Below are positions 34,096 to 44,086 of a stretch of 64,000 nt of DNA, one piece after another. The notes under the pieces are model-generated. The model did no database searches and was not told the origin of the DNA. It saw nothing but the letters and a program-made list of their open reading frames with translations. Source of the DNA: Planctomonas sp. JC2975 (lineage in GTDB: Bacteria; Actinomycetota; Actinomycetes; Actinomycetales; Microbacteriaceae); contig NZ_JABEKS010000001.1 in assembly GCF_012985205.1 (NCBI RefSeq), positions 2,356,001-2,420,000 on the forward strand, read 5' to 3'. Numbering within the stretch: position 1 is the stretch's first letter; each line of letters starts with the position of its first letter. The translations under genes were made by a program, and so were the position numbers.

Positions 34096-34665
34096 ATGAG
34101 CCAAGGGCTATGGGATCAGGCAGCGGAAGAGTTCGATGATGCTCCGGACCACGGGTTGACCGATCCGAGCGTGCGGGCCGCGTGGCGGGAGCTGCTCCTC
34201 GAGGTGCTGCCCGCTGGGCCGGCGCGGGTCGCCGACCTCGGCTGCGGCACGGGTACCCTGGCTCGGCTGTTGACGGATGCCGGCTACCGGGTCGACGGAC
34301 TCGACTTCTCGCCCGAGATGATTCGGCGTGCACGAGAGAAAGTGCCAGAGGCTGAATTCTGGATCGGCGACGCCTCGACGCCGCCTCTGGAGCCCGGCAC
34401 GTACGACGTCGTTCTGAGCCGACACGTTCTCTGGGCGATGCCCGATCCGACCTCCGCGTTCCACAAGTGGGTCGAACTGCTCAAGCCCCGAGGTGTCGTG
34501 GTCCTGATCGAGGGACGGTGGGGCTCGGCCGGCCTGACATCGGCCGCTGCGCGAAGGATCGTTCTCACGTCCCGTGCAGAAGCCACGGTCCGACCGATGA
34601 CCGAGGCCATCTTCTGGGGCAAGGACATCGACGACGAGCGTTACATGATCACCAGTCTGCGGTAG
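34096..34665 (+). CDS. class I SAM-dependent methyltransferase
   Basis: A 189-residue methyltransferase. Motif I is VADLGCGTGTL (45-55) and the acidic loop GLDFSPEMIRRA; motif III-like DVVLSRHVLWAMPDP follows. The DERYMITSLR end matches small-molecule methyltransferases. TAGGGT lies 6 nt before the ATG without a ribosome-binding box (leaderless). Substrate unknown. Confidence 0.88.
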   Translation: MSQGLWDQAAEEFDDAPDHGLTDPSVRAAWRELLLEVLPAGPARVADLGCGTGTLARLLTDAGYRVDGLDFSPEMIRRAREKVPEAEFWIGDASTPPLEPGTYDVVLSRHVLWAMPDPTSAFHKWVELLKPRGVVVLIEGRWGSAGLTSAAARRIVLTSRAEATVRPMTEAIFWGKDIDDERYMITSLR

Positions 34666-34804
34666 CCAGGCGTATCCGCAACGCGATCGGCGACAGGGCG
34701 AGCGAATTCGGCACTCGTCTCGATCGCCCACGTCGCGCACGAAACCACGCAAGAGTCGGCTCCTGTTTCCGAGCCAGCGCAGCCGGCTCGGCGCTGGGGT
34801 CGCG

Positions 34805-34827
34805 GTGAAGGCCCACCGGGCCTTCAC
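34805..34827 (+). terminator. hairpin between methyltransferase and argG
   Basis: A perfect 10-bp stem GTGAAGGCCC with a 3-nt loop, 55 bp before argG. A second, weaker stem CCGAGCC/GGCTCGG lies just upstream (about 34769-34795). It may end the methyltransferase transcript; the argG start looks leaderless from beyond it. Confidence 0.6.
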
Positions 34828-34879
34828 TCCAAGCTCCACCGCGCGTTCTTCCCAACCCTCAATCGCCCATAGTCTTTAA

Positions 34880-36310
<1,431 letters not shown>

Positions 36311-36395
36311 CCCGTCCGCATCCGCGGGTCGCGCCCGCCCAACCGCTGCTCCGCGCCGAGGGGTGACCCCAGCGACTTGCTGCGCGGACGAGCGG

Positions 36396-36785
36396 TCAGC
36401 TCGCGGAGTCGCCCGGCTTGCGCTGTTCCAGCGCAGCCCTACGGCGGTGGTCTTCCTCGATCTCGCGCTCCAGATCCGCGAGCTGCTCCTCCGTCGACCG
36501 GCCGTCACGGGACGGCACGGGGTGCACCGTCACGTGCGCTGTGCCCATCGGCATGCGTCCGGGTGCGAAGCTCGCGGTGCGGCGGGGCATCCGGATGGGG
36601 CGCGATGTCGACTCGTAGGAACGCCCCAGCGCGAACCAGAGCACGGAGCCGATGAGCGGCAAGAAGATGATGAGGAGCACCCACGCCACCTTGGGCAGGA
36701 ACTTGATGCGGCTGTCATCCAGCCGGATCACGTCGATGAGCGCGACCAGCAACAGGATCAGAAAGGCGATGGACAGCCAGGGCAT
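36396..36785 (-). CDS. PLDc_N-domain membrane protein
   Basis: A 129-residue protein with two N-terminal helices (residues 4-22 and 32-52) around KFLPKVAWVLLIIFLPLIGSVLWFALGR, the PLDc_N signature, then a charged cytoplasmic tail. A TAGGGT hexamer lies 6 nt before the ATG (leaderless). Function unknown; such domains occur in cardiolipin-synthase N-termini and small envelope proteins. Confidence 0.88.
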   Translation of the reverse strand: MPWLSIAFLILLLVALIDVIRLDDSRIKFLPKVAWVLLIIFLPLIGSVLWFALGRSYESTSRPIRMPRRTASFAPGRMPMGTAHVTVHPVPSRDGRSTEEQLADLEREIEEDHRRRAALEQRKPGDSAS

Positions 36786-36839
36786 GGGATCACCCTAGGG
36801 ATGCGGACGCCGCACGTCGAGCGCCGGCGTGCCGACGCG

Positions 36840-36876
36840 GCACCGCGCCGGGTGCTGTGCGCATCCGGCGCGGTGC
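36840..36876 (-). terminator. terminator hairpin after the GH3 gene
   Basis: A perfect 12-bp stem GCACCGCGCCGG with a 13-nt loop, 23 bp downstream of the GH3 stop on the minus strand and before the PLDc_N gene. Confidence 0.7.
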
Positions 36877-36898
36877 TGGAGCGCACCGATCACGAGAC

Positions 36899-38125
36899 TC
36901 AGAACAGTCCAGCTCGGAGGGACTGCACCCTGGCGAGTGCCTGCTTGTAGTGCCCTGGGTTGAGCGTCTTGTCCTGGAGGGCGGCCGTCATCGCGTCGAG
37001 CGCATCCGTGCCCTGCTGCATGTCGCGTGAAGAGCACAACAGCACATCCATCCCGGCCTGCGCGGCCAGCAGGGACCGCTGGCCCGTGTCTCCGAACGCA
37101 TCGATCGCACCGGCTTCGAGCGCATCCGTGATGGTGACCCCCGTGAAGCCGAGCCGACCGCGCAACTCGTTCTGCACGATCGTGGTCGACAGGCCGGCGG
37201 GGTAGACGGCATCCAGCGCAGGATACGTCGCCCACGACGTCATCACGAGTTGCACTCCCGCAGCGATCGCCGGCACGAACGCGGACTCGTCGACGCTGCG
37301 CAGTTCGTCAAGGGACTGGGTCAGCGTGACCGGTCCCAGGTCGGTGTTCTGGGCCTGCGTGGCCGCACCGAGGCCGGGGAAATGCTTGGCCGTCGCCGCC
37401 ACTCCGGCGCCCTGCTGGGCCGTCACCATCTCGGCGCCGAGGCGTCCGGCGATGACCGGATCCGAGCTGTACGACCGCCCGAACTGGTCGTCGAAGTTCC
37501 CGGGCACGCGGAACACGTCGAGCACAGGAGCGAGGTTCAGGTTCATGCCCGCGCTGCGGAGGGACGCAGCTGCGCCTGCCCCGGCCGCTGTGGCCGCGGC
37601 ATCCGGGTCGGGCTGCAGACCGATCTGCTTCTCGGAGAGGATCGGCTCCATGCCCTTGAGCCGACGGACGATGCCGCCCTCCTGGTCGGTCATGAGGAGG
37701 AGCGGCTCCTTGATCGGCGAGGCCGCCTGCGCTGCGCGAAGCTGAGCGACGACGCCAGCGATCTGGGCGAGGTTGAGGATGTTCTCCCCGAAGAAGATCA
37801 CGCCGCCCACTTCTCCGGCCGTGATGCCGTCGAGGAGCGACTGCGGCGGGGTGGGGCCAGGGTACGAGAAGATCACGCGCTGGCCGGCCTGCTGGCGTGG
37901 TGTCAGTTTCGCCCACCATGGCGGTGCCGCCATGGACGGTGCAGCGCCCGCTGCGATGCCTGCCCCAGCGAGCGCGACGCCGGCCACTGCACCCACGCCC
38001 GCTGCAAGCACGGTACGTCTGGACATTTCGCGACCGCGAGCCGAGCGGACGAACGATCCGCCGTGGAGTCCGGACGCGGCTGCGGCCGATCGGTCGGATT
38101 CGGATGATGCGGAAATCATGCTCAC
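36899..38125 (-). CDS. Tat-exported glycoside hydrolase family 3 protein (NagZ-like)
   Basis: A 408-residue GH3 protein. A twin-arginine motif (SRRTVLAAG, residues 35-43) precedes a hydrophobic stretch and cleavage near AAPSMA. The (beta/alpha)8 domain carries MTDQEGGIVRRL, KHFPG (247-251) and the nucleophile D334 in TITDALEAGAI. The Asp-His dyad that serves as acid/base in NagZ is not visible: the loop after KHFPG reads LGAATQAQNTD. The family removes GlcNAc from muropeptides, but this loop change leaves activity uncertain. Starts at 38125 or 38024 (MSRRT) are possible. Confidence 0.87.
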   Translation of the reverse strand: MSMISASSESDRSAAAASGLHGGSFVRSARGREMSRRTVLAAGVGAVAGVALAGAGIAAGAAPSMAAPPWWAKLTPRQQAGQRVIFSYPGPTPPQSLLDGITAGEVGGVIFFGENILNLAQIAGVVAQLRAAQAASPIKEPLLLMTDQEGGIVRRLKGMEPILSEKQIGLQPDPDAAATAAGAGAAASLRSAGMNLNLAPVLDVFRVPGNFDDQFGRSYSSDPVIAGRLGAEMVTAQQGAGVAATAKHFPGLGAATQAQNTDLGPVTLTQSLDELRSVDESAFVPAIAAGVQLVMTSWATYPALDAVYPAGLSTTIVQNELRGRLGFTGVTITDALEAGAIDAFGDTGQRSLLAAQAGMDVLLCSSRDMQQGTDALDAMTAALQDKTLNPGHYKQALARVQSLRAGLF

Positions 38126-38247
38126 TCCTTACTGCGCCGCAACGCTGCGGGCACGTTCTCGACCTTGGCCCTGCCCCCGGATGGGTGTCAAGGGCTTCTG
38201 GTAATCATCTTCATGGCCGGATACATCCATGGAGATGGTTTTTGCGC

Positions 38248-39249
38248 TCAGGCGGCGAGGAGTCCCAGGGTGTCGATCACGCGGTTGGAGAAGCCCCACT
38301 CGTTGTCGTACCAGGACGCCACCTTCACATGACGGCCGCGGACCATCGTCAGACCGGCGTCGAAGATGGACGACGCCGGGTTGCCGGTGATGTCGGTGGA
38401 GACGAGCGGGTCGGTCGAGTGCTCCAAGATGCCTGCGAGAGGCCCGTCCGCCGCCGCCCGGTACGCCTCGTTCACCGATTCGACCGTCACCTCGCGTTCG
38501 ACAGTCACATTGAGCTCGACCAGGGATCCCACGGGGACGGGGACGCGCACCGAGTATCCGTCGAGGCGACCGTCCAGTCGGGGCAGAACCTTGCCGATCG
38601 CCTTGGCCGCACCGGTCGTCGTCGGCGCGATGTTCAGCGCCGCCGCGCGTGCGCGACGCGGGTCTCGGTGCGGGCCATCCTGCAGATTCTGCTCCTGCGT
38701 GTAGGCGTGGATCGTGGTCATGAAGCCACCCTCGATCCCGGCGAAGTCGTCCAGTACCGCGGCGAGCGGTGCGAGCGCGTTCGTCGTGCACGACGCGTTC
38801 GAGACGATGCGGTGCGCGGCGGGGTCGTACGCCTGCTCGTTGACCCCGTACGCGAGCGTCACGTCGGCGTCGGGCGAAGGGGCGCTGATCAGCACTCGGC
38901 GGGCACCGGCATCCAGGTGAGCAGCGGATGCCCCGCCTGAGGTGAGCCTGCCAGTCGCCTCGAGCACGACCGAGACTCCGAGCTCGCGCCAGGGCAGCTT
39001 GGCCGGATCGCGCTCAGCAGTGACCGCGATCGGCCTGCCATCCACGATGATGCTGTTCTCGCCGACCTCGACCGTGCCGGGGAAGCGTCCGAGCGTGCTG
39101 TCGAACCTGAGCAGCTGCGCGAGCGACGCCGGGTCGGTGAGGTCGTTGACGGCGACGATCTCGAACTCCGGATGCCGCTCAAAGGCCGCCCGGAACACGT
39201 TGCGGCCGATGCGACCGAATCCGTTGATGGCGACGCGTGCTGTGGACAT
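38248..39249 (-). CDS. gap: glyceraldehyde-3-phosphate dehydrogenase, type I
   Basis: A 333-residue glycolytic/gluconeogenic enzyme. The Rossmann start INGFGRIGRNVFR, the NDLTD cofactor loop (suggesting NAD), catalytic C154 in SNASCTTN and H181 in TTIHAYT, and the SWYDNEWGFSNRV closing motif are all intact. GAGAGGAA precedes the ATG. No glycolytic operon partners (pgk, tpi) are adjacent, so this may be a second copy with a specialised role. Confidence 0.95.
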   Translation of the reverse strand: MSTARVAINGFGRIGRNVFRAAFERHPEFEIVAVNDLTDPASLAQLLRFDSTLGRFPGTVEVGENSIIVDGRPIAVTAERDPAKLPWRELGVSVVLEATGRLTSGGASAAHLDAGARRVLISAPSPDADVTLAYGVNEQAYDPAAHRIVSNASCTTNALAPLAAVLDDFAGIEGGFMTTIHAYTQEQNLQDGPHRDPRRARAAALNIAPTTTGAAKAIGKVLPRLDGRLDGYSVRVPVPVGSLVELNVTVEREVTVESVNEAYRAAADGPLAGILEHSTDPLVSTDITGNPASSIFDAGLTMVRGRHVKVASWYDNEWGFSNRVIDTLGLLAA

Positions 39250-39498
39250 GATGACGTTCCTCTCGTGGTGCCCGCGTTCCTGGCTCGGCTTCGTGTCAGC
39301 GGATGGATCCGAACGGGACGCCATCAAGCCTCTGCGGACGGACGCAGACCCACGATCGGCAGGAAAGACGCAGACCGAAGCTTTTCGGCCATGAGCTCCC
39401 GGCGGGCCGGCTCGCCCTCTTAGCGCCCCCTCGCCCCTGCGCAGCGTGCAGTAACCGGGCGGCCCGGCGGTAAGACGCGAATCGAAGGGCGAGTGCCC

Positions 39499-40488
39499 TC
39501 ACACCGCGAGGGAGAGTTCCTCCGGCTCCTGGGCCGGGAATGGGGCGCGATCCGCGAAGGTCTTGCGATACGCGCTCGGCGAGGTCCCGAGGATCCGCTT
39601 GAAGTGGTCGCGAAGGTTCGTGGCGGTGCCGAGCCCGGTCTGCGCGGCGATCTGGTCGACGCCGAGATCCGTCGCCTCCAGCAGTTCCCTGGCCAGATCC
39701 ACTCGGGCGCGGAGCAGCCACTGCAGCGGGGTGTACCCGGTGTCGTCGATGAACCGTCTGGAGAACGTTCGCGATGAGACGTTCGCGTGGCGTGCGAGAT
39801 CCGTCACCGTGATCGGCTCGGTCAGGCGCTGGAGCGCCCACTCCCTCGTGCGGGCGAAGACCTCACCGCGCGGCTCGGGCAACGTGCGCGGCACGAACTG
39901 CGCCTGCCCACCGCTGCGATACGGCGCGGCGACGATCGCCCTGGCGACCCGGTTCGACGCGTGCACCCCGAAGTCGCGGCGCACGATGTGCAGGCACAGG
40001 TCGATTCCGGATGCCACACCCGCCGAGGTCAGGATGTCGCCGTCATCCACGAAGAGAACGTTGCGGTTGAGCCGCACCAGCGGATACGCCTGCTCGAACA
40101 TGGCGGCCCGGTGCCAGTGCGTAGTGGCGGTGCGTCCGTCGAGCAGGCCGGCGGCGGCGAGCGCGAAGGCCCCGGTGCAGATGGAGACGATGCGGGAGCC
40201 CCGGGCGTGGGCATCCCGAAGCGCTGTCAGGATGCTCTGATCCCAGTCCCTCAGCTGGTCGTTGAATCCGGGCACGACGACGGTACCCGCCGTGGTGAGC
40301 GCCTCGAGGCCGTGATCGACGCCGATGCGGATGCCGGCATCCGTCTCCACATCTCCCGCGTGCCGCCCGCACACGACGCGCTCGTACGGCACGCCGTCCC
40401 GCGGCTTGAACACCTGGATCGGGATGGCGACGTCCATCGGCACTGCTCCCGGAAGAACGAGGATGGCGACGCGATGCGGATCGAGCAT
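39499..40488 (-). CDS. GlxA-type regulator (DJ-1/PfpI domain plus AraC HTH)
   Basis: A 329-residue regulator with an N-terminal class-I glutaminase-like DJ-1 domain (residues about 5-170; IVSICTGAFALAAAGLLDG holds the Cys nucleophile elbow) and a C-terminal AraC pair of HTHs (about 215-315; ARHANVSSRTFSRRFIDDTGYTPLQWLLRARVDLARELL). AAGGGGG precedes the ATG at 40488. Such regulators respond to small metabolites; the target is not indicated by the neighbours. Confidence 0.9.
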   Translation of the reverse strand: MLDPHRVAILVLPGAVPMDVAIPIQVFKPRDGVPYERVVCGRHAGDVETDAGIRIGVDHGLEALTTAGTVVVPGFNDQLRDWDQSILTALRDAHARGSRIVSICTGAFALAAAGLLDGRTATTHWHRAAMFEQAYPLVRLNRNVLFVDDGDILTSAGVASGIDLCLHIVRRDFGVHASNRVARAIVAAPYRSGGQAQFVPRTLPEPRGEVFARTREWALQRLTEPITVTDLARHANVSSRTFSRRFIDDTGYTPLQWLLRARVDLARELLEATDLGVDQIAAQTGLGTATNLRDHFKRILGTSPSAYRKTFADRAPFPAQEPEELSLAV

Positions 40489-40594
40489 GATGACCCCCTT
40501 GGCAGCAATCCTACGCACATGATCTTTTCCGCCATGAGGCAAGCGGGCGCGCGGACACGGGCCTCGGGTGAAGTGCTCGTCGAGCGGCTTGTCG

Positions 40595-41071
40595 TCAGGA
40601 CGCCGTCGGCGACGCCGTGCTGACTCCCACAGTCCCGAACGGGAAGGGGGAGATCCACGTGCCGGGGTTCGGCCAGCCCTCCAGCGGCAGAGCGAAGAAC
40701 CAGGTGTCGGCGATCACGATCGCACCGATGGCCATCAGCACGACGACGAGGGATGCGCGCCGGAACATCCGCGAAGCCGCCTCCTCGTCCGCGGCCCTGG
40801 TCAGCACTCGGTGCACCGCGAAGAAGAAGGCTGCCGCGATCACCGCGTAGAAGAACGGATTCGGATGCAGCGAGAGGTTCACCACGGTGGCTGGCGAGGC
40901 GGATCCTTCGGAATCGGTGACGCCGCCGCGCGACGCGGTCGTGAGGGCCGAGTACCCGAGCGCGCTGAACAGGCAGACGATGAGCAAGCGCCGTGCTCCG
41001 ATGAGGACCGACCTGCTCGGAAGCTCCGACCCGACGGCAGGTGCCTTCGGGGTCCGCGCAGTGATCGGCAT
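40595..41071 (-). CDS. small membrane protein, function unknown
   Basis: A 158-residue protein with three or four hydrophobic helices and no recognised motif. It lies downstream of the xylanase operon, separated by a hairpin at 41108-41134, so it is probably transcribed on its own. Confidence 0.65.
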   Translation of the reverse strand: MPITARTPKAPAVGSELPSRSVLIGARRLLIVCLFSALGYSALTTASRGGVTDSEGSASPATVVNLSLHPNPFFYAVIAAAFFFAVHRVLTRAADEEAASRMFRRASLVVVLMAIGAIVIADTWFFALPLEGWPNPGTWISPFPFGTVGVSTASPTAS

Positions 41072-41107
41072 GGTCTGCTCCAAGGGTGAGGTGCTCCCAC
41101 CCTGGCA

Positions 41108-41134
41108 GAGACTGTCGTCGCGGGGAACAGTCTC
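41108..41134 (-). terminator. hairpin at the end of the PmoA-GH10-cupin operon
   Basis: GAGACTGT and ACAGTCTC arms (8 bp) with an 11-nt loop lie 24 bp after the cupin stop on the minus strand. Confidence 0.55.
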
Positions 41135-41157
41135 CTCGATCGCCGGCGGCAGCCGTG

Positions 41158-41958
41158 TCAGTGCGCCCCGACGCCCCACACGGTGAGGCGTCCGCACATC
41201 CCCCAGCGCTCTGCGCCGTCGGGATGCACCGAGCGGATGCCGCTGAGCCCCAGCTGCCCTGGGTCGGCTGCGGCCAGCGACGCGAGTTGGCGTGCCGTGG
41301 CATCCAGGCCGGATCCGGGTCCCGCCGCGACGATCTCTCCCCACGAAGCGACCTTGGGGGCGACGAGCGCGGCCGCCGCGGAGTAGAGGTCGCGGAGCAC
41401 GGCGTCGAGGTCGTGCTCTGCACGGTCGCGCAACTGCGCGAATCCCTCGAGCGCGAGGTCGCGGCGCGCCCGCGCTGCCGCTGCCATCGTCTCCTGGTCG
41501 CCGAGCGCGGGCAGCGTCGCGTGCTCGCGGTACCGCGCAGGGTCGCGCAGCACCTCGAGCGGGAACGTGAGCACCGCATCCCCTGCCTCGGGAAGGCCGG
41601 CGTTGGACATCAACGTGAGGATGTCCAGTGCTCCGTCCGCGTTGACCAGCCGGTGAACCGTCCCCGGCGTGAACCAGACGACCGCGCCCGGCTCGAGCGG
41701 GGTGCGCTGCAGTCCTTGGGAGCTGAGCGTCTCGACGAGGCCGCTGCCGGCGAGCACGACGTATCCCTCTGTGGAGGCCGTGTGCAGGTGCGGAGATCCG
41801 CCGCGCAGCCCGTCGGATGCCTTCCAGTCGTAGACGCGCAGGCGCGAGATCCCGATCCCGCCCGGCAGGCCTCTGGACAGGGCGGCCGCCGCCTCGGCGG
41901 CCCCCCGTGCCGGTGGCTCCGCAGGATTCCCGGATACCGCGCCCGACGCATCCGTCAT
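41158..41958 (-). CDS. cupin-domain protein of the sugar operon
   Basis: A 266-residue protein with one cupin domain: GGSPHLHTASTEGYVVLAGSG (metal-binding His/His/Glu) and the second motif WFTPGTVHRLV. The C-terminal half is helical and unassigned. It is last in the four-gene LacI-controlled operon and overlaps the xylanase gene by 4 bp. Probable sugar-binding or isomerase-like accessory; the reaction is unknown. Confidence 0.82.
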   Translation of the reverse strand: MTDASGAVSGNPAEPPARGAAEAAAALSRGLPGGIGISRLRVYDWKASDGLRGGSPHLHTASTEGYVVLAGSGLVETLSSQGLQRTPLEPGAVVWFTPGTVHRLVNADGALDILTLMSNAGLPEAGDAVLTFPLEVLRDPARYREHATLPALGDQETMAAAARARRDLALEGFAQLRDRAEHDLDAVLRDLYSAAAALVAPKVASWGEIVAAGPGSGLDATARQLASLAAADPGQLGLSGIRSVHPDGAERWGMCGRLTVWGVGAH

Positions 41959-42914
41959 CGCAGCACCGGCTCCTTCGCGTACGACGGACCGACCGTATCC
42001 GAGAAGACCGCCTCGAACGCGGGCTTCGGTCGCAGCGCTTCGTCGAACACGTGCGCGGCGCCGAAGCCGGCGAAGGTCTCAGGAATCCACGAGTGCGCGT
42101 CGCTGAGACCCCAGAGCACGAACGAAGTGCACGCGGGGACCGCCCGAGCTGCCTCGATCATCGTCCGATAGTCGGCCGCCTGGGCCGCCAGCTGCACGTC
42201 GGACGCATGCTCGACCTCGGTCACGGGCATCCGCACGTCCACCTCGGTGAGCGCCACCTCCAGCCCGAGGTCGGCGAAACGCTGCAGGTTCTCGCGCATC
42301 GAGGTCGGCGGATCGCCGACGATGCGGTGCCCCTGGATTCCGAACCCGTGCAGGGGAACACCGTTGGCGAGCAGCTGCTTCGCCAGCTCGTAGTACGCAT
42401 CGCTCTTCGGGCAGAGGTCTTCGACGTTGTAGTCGTTGAGGAACAGTCGTGCCGAGGGATCCGCCTCATGCGCCCAGCGGAATGCATCGGCGATGTAGTC
42501 GATGCCCATCGCCTCGAACCACGGAGACTCGCGCGGCTGCGCGTCGTCGTCCAGCGCCTCGTTGACCACGTCCCACTGCTCGATGCGGCCTCGGTAACGC
42601 CCGACAACGGTGTCGATGTGGTCGCGCAGGATGCCTGCCCGCTCCTCGGCGGGTGCGTCGGCGACCCACTCGGAGAGCTGGCTGTGCCAGGCAAGCGTGT
42701 GACCTCGAACCGCCTTGCCTTCAGCCTCGGCGAACTCCATGATGCGATCCGCATTCGCGAAGTCGTACGTGTCGCGGTCAGGGCGCAGCAGCAGGAACTT
42801 CATCGCGTTCTCGGCTGTCACCACAGTGAAGAGCCGCGCGATCGCATCGCGGTAGGCGGGATCGTCGAGGGCGAACGCGTCGACGGCGCAGCCGATGCGG
42901 AGCGTGTCGGTCAT
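41955..42914 (-). CDS. GH10 endo-1,4-beta-xylanase, cytoplasmic
   Basis: A 319-residue single-domain GH10 enzyme cutting beta-1,4-xylan or xylo-oligosaccharides. Catalytic acid/base E119 lies in WDVVNEAL and the nucleophile E224 in ALTEVDVRM; GHTLAWHSQ is the conserved substrate-side motif. There is no signal peptide and no carbohydrate-binding module, so it should work inside the cell on imported oligosaccharides. Ends overlap the genes on both sides by 4 bp, coupling it to the oxidoreductase and the cupin. Confidence 0.93.
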   Translation of the reverse strand: MTDTLRIGCAVDAFALDDPAYRDAIARLFTVVTAENAMKFLLLRPDRDTYDFANADRIMEFAEAEGKAVRGHTLAWHSQLSEWVADAPAEERAGILRDHIDTVVGRYRGRIEQWDVVNEALDDDAQPRESPWFEAMGIDYIADAFRWAHEADPSARLFLNDYNVEDLCPKSDAYYELAKQLLANGVPLHGFGIQGHRIVGDPPTSMRENLQRFADLGLEVALTEVDVRMPVTEVEHASDVQLAAQAADYRTMIEAARAVPACTSFVLWGLSDAHSWIPETFAGFGAAHVFDEALRPKPAFEAVFSDTVGPSYAKEPVLR

Positions 42915-44086
42915 GCCACCACCTCGGCGGCTCCAGCCGGCTCGACCTGGGCATCGCTCAGGGAGGGTGCGCCGCCCCACGGCGCACCCGACCCTTCCAT
43001 GCTTCGGTAGAACGGCGAGGATGCGTCGATCGATCCGGCATCGATGCGGCTTCCCGTGAACGCGGACGCATAGATGCCCGCGATCAGCTCGAGCGTTCCG
43101 CGCGCCTGGTGCAGCGTCACGGGCAACGGAGCGTTCTGTTCGACGGCATCCAGAATGGCTTCGAACTGGGCGAAGTGCCCGCTTCCGGATCCGGAAGGAC
43201 CCTTGGCCCAGGCGTCGGCGACGGCGTCCTCGTACCCTGGGGCCGCGGTGACGGTCCACGAGGCGTCCGAGTAGCCGTAGAGGTGCTCCAGCTCGACCGT
43301 CGCGTACTCGAAGTCGAACCGCAGATAGCTGGTCTCCTTCGGAGAGAGCAGGCTGTTCACCACGCTGACCACTGCACCATTGTCGAGCGTGACGATCGCG
43401 TGGGTGAGGTCTTCGGTGATGACCGGCCGAGCCTGGCGCGCGGCGACGGCGACGACTTGCGACCAGGACCCCAGCACCGAGAGCATGGTGTCCATCTGGT
43501 GGATGCCGTGGCCCATGGTCGGACCGCCGCCCTCGATGTCCCACTTGCCCCGCCACGGCACATCGAAGTAGGAGTCAGGGCGGTACCAGAGCGTGTTGCA
43601 CACGGCGGTCATCGGACGTCCGAGCGCGCCATCGGCCACGCGGTCGCGCAGCCAGAGCGCCCTGGACCCGAACCTGTGCTGCGACACCGTGGCGAACTGG
43701 GCGCCTCCCGCCTGCTCCGCCTCTGCGATCTCGTCGAGCTCAGCGAGCGAGAGCGCAGGCGGCTTCTCGCTGAGCACGTGGATGCCACGCCGCAGCACCG
43801 CGATCGCCTGCTCCTTGTGCAGACCGGGAGGGGAGCAGAGGTGCACGATGTCGAGCTCGACGGAGTCGAGCAGCTCTTCCAGGTCGGTCGTGCCGACGGG
43901 CACATCCCACGCGGACTGGAAGTCCTGCACGCGCTCGGCGTCGATGTCGCACGCCCCGACGATGCGGGCGCGACCTTCGAGACGGCGCACATTGTCGGCG
44001 TGCACGCGGGCGATGCCACCCGTGCCGACGATGCCGATGCGGAACGGATTCTCCGCGGTGAAGCGTGGTGTGGTCGATTCGGACAT
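42911..44086 (-). CDS. Gfo/Idh/MocA-family oxidoreductase
   Basis: A 391-residue NAD(P)-dependent sugar oxidoreductase. The Rossmann motif GIVGTGGIARVHA (18-30) and EKP at 107-109 (SEKPPA) are present, with the GGGPTMGHGIHQMDTM dyad region carrying the catalytic His. Adjacent, overlapping genes for a PmoA-family protein and a GH10 xylanase suggest a role in processing a pentose or uronic acid product. GAGGAGG precedes the ATG. Confidence 0.93.
   Translation of the reverse strand: MSESTTPRFTAENPFRIGIVGTGGIARVHADNVRRLEGRARIVGACDIDAERVQDFQSAWDVPVGTTDLEELLDSVELDIVHLCSPPGLHKEQAIAVLRRGIHVLSEKPPALSLAELDEIAEAEQAGGAQFATVSQHRFGSRALWLRDRVADGALGRPMTAVCNTLWYRPDSYFDVPWRGKWDIEGGGPTMGHGIHQMDTMLSVLGSWSQVVAVAARQARPVITEDLTHAIVTLDNGAVVSVVNSLLSPKETSYLRFDFEYATVELEHLYGYSDASWTVTAAPGYEDAVADAWAKGPSGSGSGHFAQFEAILDAVEQNAPLPVTLHQARGTLELIAGIYASAFTGSRIDAGSIDASSPFYRSMEGSGAPWGGAPSLSDAQVEPAGAAEVVA

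Noticed and set aside
41817-43010. 397-codon plus-strand open frame across the GH10 gene
   Set aside because: Antisense shadow; the GH10 catalytic motifs are clear on the minus strand.
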